DNA of 11,263 nucleotides. It comes from Acanthaster planci. Lineage: Eukaryota > Echinodermata > Asteroidea > Valvatida > Acanthasteridae. The translations under genes and the position numbers were made by a program. The notes under the pieces are model-generated. The model was not told the origin of the DNA. It was given only the letters and a program-made list of their open reading frames with translations, and searched no databases. This document shows, piece after piece, positions 7,731 to 11,263 of this stretch. Positions within the stretch are counted from its first letter, which is position 1, and each line of letters starts with the position of its first letter. The stretch covers positions 7,246,297-7,257,559 of the forward strand of contig NW_019091362.1 in NCBI RefSeq assembly GCF_001949145.1, given 5' to 3'.

Positions 7731-8188
7731 GTGAGTGTCCCTCATACTATAGTCTTAAAAAAAATAGATTGGCAGCAACTTCTCAAAGTAGTGGCAGGAT
7801 ATCTTTGGTACAAATTTCCAGCATAGGTGGCATGTTTATGGTAAAAACTTGGACACATACTTGGTCCAACCCAATAACCATTGGTTGCAAGTCACTGAGC
7901 CACTTTGAGGCATTTAAAGTACTCTTGCACAGTGTAGATCAATTGGAACTCTCAACACACATTTTCACCCACAGGATGCCAAACTGAGTGAGAGATCAGA
8001 GCAGAGAGCTCAGCTTTCTCTTTCTGGTGCAAACTACAAAAAATTACTTTATAAATGGGCGTAAGGCTTGGTTTTCTTATGGTGTGGTTAGTGATCACAT
8101 ATTGCATGTCTGTCTGTCTTCCACATTGGTTTGTAACAATTTTTCCTTGAAAAAGGGTATTTTTCATTGTTTCCTTTCTCTTACCTAG
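7731..8188 (+). other. Intron within CTLD1, phase 1
   Basis: This 458-base intron has a GTGAGT donor and a TTTCTCTTACCTAG acceptor. A decoy acceptor-like TTTTCACCCACAG ends at 7974, but the sequence after it reaches a stop within five codons in the protein's frame. Open frames through this intron are read-through. Confidence 0.88.
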
Positions 8189-8398
8189 GATTCTATGATC
8201 GTGCCAATGAGGGTGTTTGGCGTTGGGTTGACTGCCAGGCTCCCACCTCTTGGGGCAACCTGAACTGGGAAGACCCTTCAGGACCGGACTCCACCAACGG
8301 TGATGAGGACTGTGCCATCATCTTGGATTCCTCCGGCCGCTACCAAGCCATTCCCTGCGAGACACCAAGACGCTACATCTGTGAGATCGGGGAACCAA
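8189..8398 (+). CDS. Exon 11: second half of C-type lectin-like domain 1
   Basis: The exon is phase 1 at both ends. The translation reads FYDRANEGVWRWVDC, then WGNLNWEDPSGPDSTNGDED, CAIILDSSGRYQAIPCE and RRYICEIGEP. This covers the CTLD long-loop region and the three C-terminal conserved cysteines (EDC, IPC, YIC). The sugar/calcium motif corresponding to EPN reads GPD (8281-8289), and the WND position reads YQA (8341-8349), so canonical calcium-dependent sugar binding is unlikely. An extra cysteine lies at 8233-8235 (VDC), giving seven in the domain. The donor is GTAAGT. Confidence 0.93.
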
Positions 8399-9048
8399 GT
8401 AAGTGGGGTTTTACCTGTGAAGGCTGAGATGACTTTTACATTTGATTCGGTTGTTTGTGTCTAAAAAATGGCTGCATCAGGCTGCATACTCCCCAGGGAG
8501 CTGGAATGGTCTAAGAAATGGTTATAGGCCTGCTGAGCGGGGGTAACAATGATGCATCACCTTGAGTACCAGCAGGCACTATTGGTGAATACATGCACTC
8601 CATAAAGGTACATTGTTTTTCATTTGAAACCCTCGTCACCTTAAACCTGTCAAGTGCCAATTACCTAGGTTGGCTTTCTACTGGGTGAAAATAAGTTACC
8701 ACCAACCAACTTGACGTACAGTGAGTTTTCATGTGGATGGTTCTTACCTAACTTCTGCTTGGCTCATGAGTATGCTAAGCAGTTTTTCCATGTCAGGAGC
8801 TCTGTAACTTTGGTTTGAAAAGACCTGCATCATAGAAGTGAGTTCATCACCCTGATGAAATTTCATAAAGTTCCTAAACGGGAAGTATTGCTTTAGGAAC
8901 AATCAACTGAACATTAGTTTAGGATTTTGCTTACAATAGAAATATATTGCATCATTTTCCATAGTTGTTCATACCATTGTAAAAAAACAGCTTCCCAGAA
9001 CTGGCATTTTCTGAATGTACAAGATGTTTTTTCATCGTCCTCTTTCAG
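8399..9048 (+). other. Intron between CTLD1 and FN3, phase 1
   Basis: This 650-base intron has a GTAAGT donor and a CCTCTTTCAG acceptor. It contains small perfect inverted repeats at 8528-8535/8570-8577 (8 bases), 8843-8849/8853-8859 (7 bases) and 8870-8878/8892-8900 (9 bases). No exon or larger repeat is recognised. Confidence 0.86.
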
Positions 9049-9188
9049 AAATTTTTGATGGCAATCCCGTTAGTGTGTCTGGTTTTAGTTTTACGTCGAG
9101 CAGCATTCATCTGGAGTGGACACTGAGTCCTCAGCGATGTGATGTCCTGAGCTATTTTGTCCAGTACAGCACTCTGTCAGGGAGTCCG
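9049..9188 (+). CDS. Exon 12: first half of fibronectin type III domain
   Basis: The exon enters at phase 1 (A|AA = Lys) and leaves at phase 0 before GTAAGA. The translation reads KIFDGNPVSVSGFSFTSSSI, then HLEWTLSP, CDVLSYFVQYST and LSGSP. The conserved FN3 tryptophan sits in strand B (LEW) and the tyrosines of strand C are in YFVQY. A lone cysteine lies at 9138-9140. The domain is completed by the next exon. FN3 domains are structural or protein-binding beta-sandwiches. Confidence 0.88.
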
Positions 9189-9552
9189 GTAAGAGAGAAA
9201 CAAATCTGCCTTCCTTTTCCCTTAAGTAGCAATTTAACATTATATTGGCCATAGAGACACTTTTATTTTTGGTTCGGGCTTTGACCGGTTGTTGTTTATT
9301 TGTAAGTTCTCTGTTTTCTATATACACAAAGGTATTAGTGGGTTTGCAGTCAAAAGTAATTAAAAGTAGCAAGGCAGGATTTTTCATGTTGCTGATCAAA
9401 TGAGACTTGCTGTGCCAGTTTTCTGTGCTCGGCATTAAATGTTCATGTGTGTATTACAGTCAAGATATTGTCTTCTGAGGTACAAACAATTGTGCTGTTC
9501 TAACCAGTTTTACATTGTAGCCTCTGTTATAATTCCTATTTTTTCCCCACAG
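9189..9552 (+). other. Intron within FN3, phase 0
   Basis: This 364-base intron has a GTAAGA donor and an ATTTTTTCCCCACAG acceptor. Antisense open frames of 112-114 codons overlap it and its flanking exons but look like nothing known. No other feature is seen. Confidence 0.88.
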
Positions 9553-9709
9553 GTGGAAACCATTGTGACCGGTTCCAATACCAATGAATTGGATGTATTT
9601 GACCTGGTGCGGGGTACCAGCTATTTCTTTTCCATCGCTGCGGTCACGTTCACGTCTGGAAAGCTTGCATACACTGATCCTGTTGAAATTCAAACTCTTC
9701 AGTTTGACA
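9553..9709 (+). CDS. Exon 13: second half of fibronectin type III domain
   Basis: The exon enters at phase 0 and leaves at phase 1 before GTAATT. The translation reads VETIVTGSNTNELDVFDLVR, then GTSYFFSIAAVTFTSG, DPVEIQTLQFD. It holds the FN3 tyrosine-corner signature (L-V-R-G-T-S-Y-F-F-S-I-A-A-V) and the final strand. The two exons together give 99 residues, a normal FN3 plus a short linker. The strong TTTTTTCCCCACAG acceptor supports the start. Confidence 0.91.
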
Positions 9710-10137
9710 GTAATTATACTTCTCATTTGTTTCTGTGCAGTTTTGTCCTTTATTGCCATCTGCAAATTTTCACTCTGTAACTTGAACGCTCCAGTCACTT
9801 AAATAATTTCTTCAGTTGAGCATTTTCAGCAATGCAGTTATTGTTCACTCTTTGTTCAGAACATATCAGCCTCCTTTATTTTCTTCTGCAGTATCTTGTG
9901 TGCATATTTGTGGCAATGTCAATACTCACTTTTGAACTAGATATTATCGGTATGTAAAATGCATGGCCAACTATTTCAAAACCGAGGAGTAGTATATTGA
10001 CGTTCTTGAGGGTTGCAGTGCTAAAATTACATTTTGTAAACTTGTGAAAAAAAATCAAAAAGCTGCAGAGTTATTGGTCCTCAAGGTTAGCTAAATTAAC
10101 ATCGACCCCCCATTTATTCTGACCCCTCTTTCCACAG
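9710..10137 (+). other. Intron between FN3 and CTLD2, phase 1
   Basis: This 428-base AT-rich intron has a GTAATT donor and a CCCCTCTTTCCACAG acceptor. No repeat or gene is recognised. Confidence 0.88.
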
Positions 10138-10329
10138 GTGAATTTTGCCCTCCTGGTTACCAAGGAGGCTGGAATTACCAGTGTTACAAGTTTGTGCTTT
10201 CTCCCGTCACCTGGGACGAGGCTCGGGCTGATTGCCGATCGGTGGAAAATGGAGATTTAATAGATATCAACTTCTATGCAGAATTACTGTACATCAATGA
10301 AACTGCACCTGGAGAGACACTGTGGATTG
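10138..10329 (+). CDS. Exon 14: first half of C-type lectin-like domain 2
   Basis: The exon is phase 1 at both ends. The translation reads SEFCPPGYQGGWNYQCYKFV, then TWDEARADCRSVENGDLIDI and GETLWIG. It has the long-form N-terminal cysteine pair, the W-x-E-A-R-x-x-C helix, the GDL strand and the WIG core motif. It stops at the same position and phase as the first exon of CTLD1, so the two lectin domains share gene structure and probably arose from one module. The donor GTCAGT is off consensus at its third base. NET is a sequon. The second half, including any calcium-binding motif, lies beyond the window. Confidence 0.91.
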
Positions 10330-11263
10330 GTCAGTTGAACAAACTCAGTTAACAGTATTTTGAATTTTTTGTAGAAAGCCAATGATTTTTGAGTAGGTAT
10401 AGACTTGGTGAATTGTTGAGCTGGGATTAAAGGTTGATTTTCATCAGTCCAAAGATTATTTAGATTTCAGAGGGATTAAGCCAACAGAAATGTAGTCAAT
10501 ATCGGTCAAAGTACATTTTCACTTGATTTGCTCCCCTTATGTTTCTGTGAAAGAGCACCTCCAAGGAAAATATGTTTTCTCTGATTTCACCTGTTCAAAT
10601 AAATATGGAAGCATCCAAATTGAATGCAGTGTCATTTGTCTTCAGAGCTCAACTATAGTAAGCTAAAAAGGTTTTTTTGTCTGTTCATGTCAAGATGCGA
10701 ATGTTGAATGTAGATTGCATTATTCAGAGAAAACAGAGAAAACGAGGGGAACTCTCACCCTGTGTTAGTAGTGGATAAACCCTTGTGCATGCCAAACAAT
10801 GGCTACAAACAATCGCTATATGCGTTGTTTAGCAAACACAAGGGTTTATTCACTGCGAACACAGGGCGAGGGTTCCCCGCGTTTTTTTCTGTTTTCTAAG
10901 AATGACGCAGTCTACATTCAGAATTTGCATCTTGGCATGAACAAAAAAAAGCTCTTTTTAGCTAACTATTGTTGAGCTCTAAAGACAAATTACACTGCGT
11001 TTGATTTGGATGCTTCCATATTTGTTTGAACAGATAAAATCAGAGAAAAAATGTTTTCCAGAGATGCTCTTTAATAGAAATAGTTTTCTATGCCTTTTTG
11101 CGGGAAAAATTGTAATCTTTTGTTTTGTGCAGTTTTTCCTGATTATGTTTTGGATATAGTTATTGTTCATGATGTGAATTCAAGCACAGTCTTAGAGGGT
11201 TATTCAAATAGTTAGTTTCATAAAATGTTTTATGAAATAGCAGTTGCACTACATTGTGTTGCT
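10330..11263 (+). other. Intron within CTLD2 (5' part)
   Basis: At least 934 bases follow the GTCAGT donor to the window end, with no second CTLD2 exon recognisable. More than half of it is the large inverted repeat at 10541-11081. The short antisense frame at 10979-11170 lies partly in the right arm and is not a gene. Confidence 0.82.
10541..11081. repeat. Large foldback element with about 260-base inverted arms
   Basis: The left arm, about 10541-10803, is matched in inverted orientation by about 10820-11081. Anchor pairs are AAAGAGC (10550) with GCTCTTT (11066), AATATGGAAGCATCCAAA with TTTGGATGCTTCCATATT (one mismatch), and AAACCCTTGTG (10777) with CACAAGGGTTT (10837). By eye roughly four in five positions match, with small indels. 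The loop is only about 16 bases. There is no coding capacity and no clear target duplication. This fits a nonautonomous foldback transposon or MITE, or an old inverted duplication. Transcribed within the intron it would fold into a long hairpin. Confidence 0.85.

Larger units (their letters stand above)
498..10329 (+). other. Partial gene: CUB x5 - CTLD - FN3 - CTLD mosaic extracellular protein (14 exons in window)
   Basis: Fourteen exons join in phase into 2700 coding bases (899 full codons) with no stop. Module lengths in residues are CUB1 119, CUB2 123, CUB3 136 including a linker, CUB4 113, CUB5 110, CTLD1 136, FN3 99, then half of CTLD2. Every inter-domain intron is phase 1, as is usual for shuffled extracellular modules. 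Several N-glycosylation sequons (NIT, NET, NTT, NMT, NNS, NSS) also suit a secreted or surface protein. CUB and C-type lectin domains bind proteins or sugars, often through calcium. The ligand here is unknown, and a recognition or adhesion role is inference. The 5' end is missing because the first exon starts mid-codon at a domain border. The 3' end is missing because CTLD2 is cut after its first exon. No promoter, signal peptide, transmembrane segment or poly(A) site is visible. I do not recognise a named orthologue. Exon structure is well supported; individual borders could be off by a few bases. Confidence 0.9.

Noticed and set aside
7952-8188. Open frames and an acceptor-like ACCCACAG at 7974 inside the CTLD1 intron
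   Set aside because: The sequence after the acceptor stops within a few codons in phase, and CTLD1 is complete without it.
8528-8577. Possible tRNA or small RNA from the GCCTGCTG/CAGCAGGC stem
   Set aside because: There is only an 8-base stem with a long loop, with no tRNA box motifs or cloverleaf pairing.
9091-9798. Two antisense open frames of 112-114 codons over the FN3 exons
   Set aside because: They mirror exons and AT-rich intron, have no recognisable domain, and conflict with the sense FN3 domain.
10979-11170. Antisense open frame of 63 codons
   Set aside because: It lies partly within the right arm of the foldback repeat, is lysine/isoleucine-rich from base composition, and has no known similarity.

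Overview
The window is nuclear DNA from an animal. It holds one interrupted gene on the + strand with no start or end inside the window. Fourteen exons (498-10329) are separated by 13 complete introns of 351-1031 bases, with canonical GT..AG borders. The introns are AT-rich and carry palindromic repeat elements and a microsatellite; there is no bacterial-style gene packing. The domain mix (CUB, C-type lectin, fibronectin III), intron size and AT-rich introns fit an invertebrate deuterostome such as a sea urchin or other echinoderm, or possibly amphioxus. That taxonomic guess is inference only and weak.

Joined in phase, the exons total exactly 2700 coding bases: 899 full codons plus a partial codon at each end, with no internal stop. 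The encoded stretch reads CUB1 (498-727 + 1366-1492), CUB2 (1901-2269), CUB3 (3301-3523 + 4288-4472), CUB4 (4838-4993 + 5345-5527), CUB5 (5948-6156 + 6894-7014), CTLD1 (7533-7730 + 8189-8398), FN3 (9049-9188 + 9553-9709), and the first half of CTLD2 (10138-10329). Every domain is bounded by phase-1 introns, so each is a symmetric 1-1 module. This is the usual signature of metazoan extracellular proteins built by exon shuffling. The product is therefore almost certainly a secreted or cell-surface mosaic protein, probably a recognition or adhesion molecule. Its signal peptide and its anchor or C-terminus lie outside the window.

The most notable protein features are these. All five CUB domains keep the first cysteine pair but lack the second. 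CUB2-5 keep the acidic residues of the calcium-binding CUB type, while CUB1 has lost the glutamate. CTLD1 has lost the WND calcium/sugar signature. Lone cysteines occur in CUB2, CTLD1 and FN3. CUB1 and CUB5 are split by an intron at the same place and phase, whereas CUB3, CUB4 and CUB2 have different internal gene structures.

The introns hold a large foldback element of about 540 bases with roughly 260-base arms (10541-11081) in the intron that splits CTLD2, a smaller palindromic MITE-like element (6410-6647), and a compound pentanucleotide microsatellite (about 7271-7412) with some 16 TTCCC units. No RNA gene, CRISPR array, transposase or second protein gene could be supported. I found no clearly undescribed system; the findings below are the points I would check.
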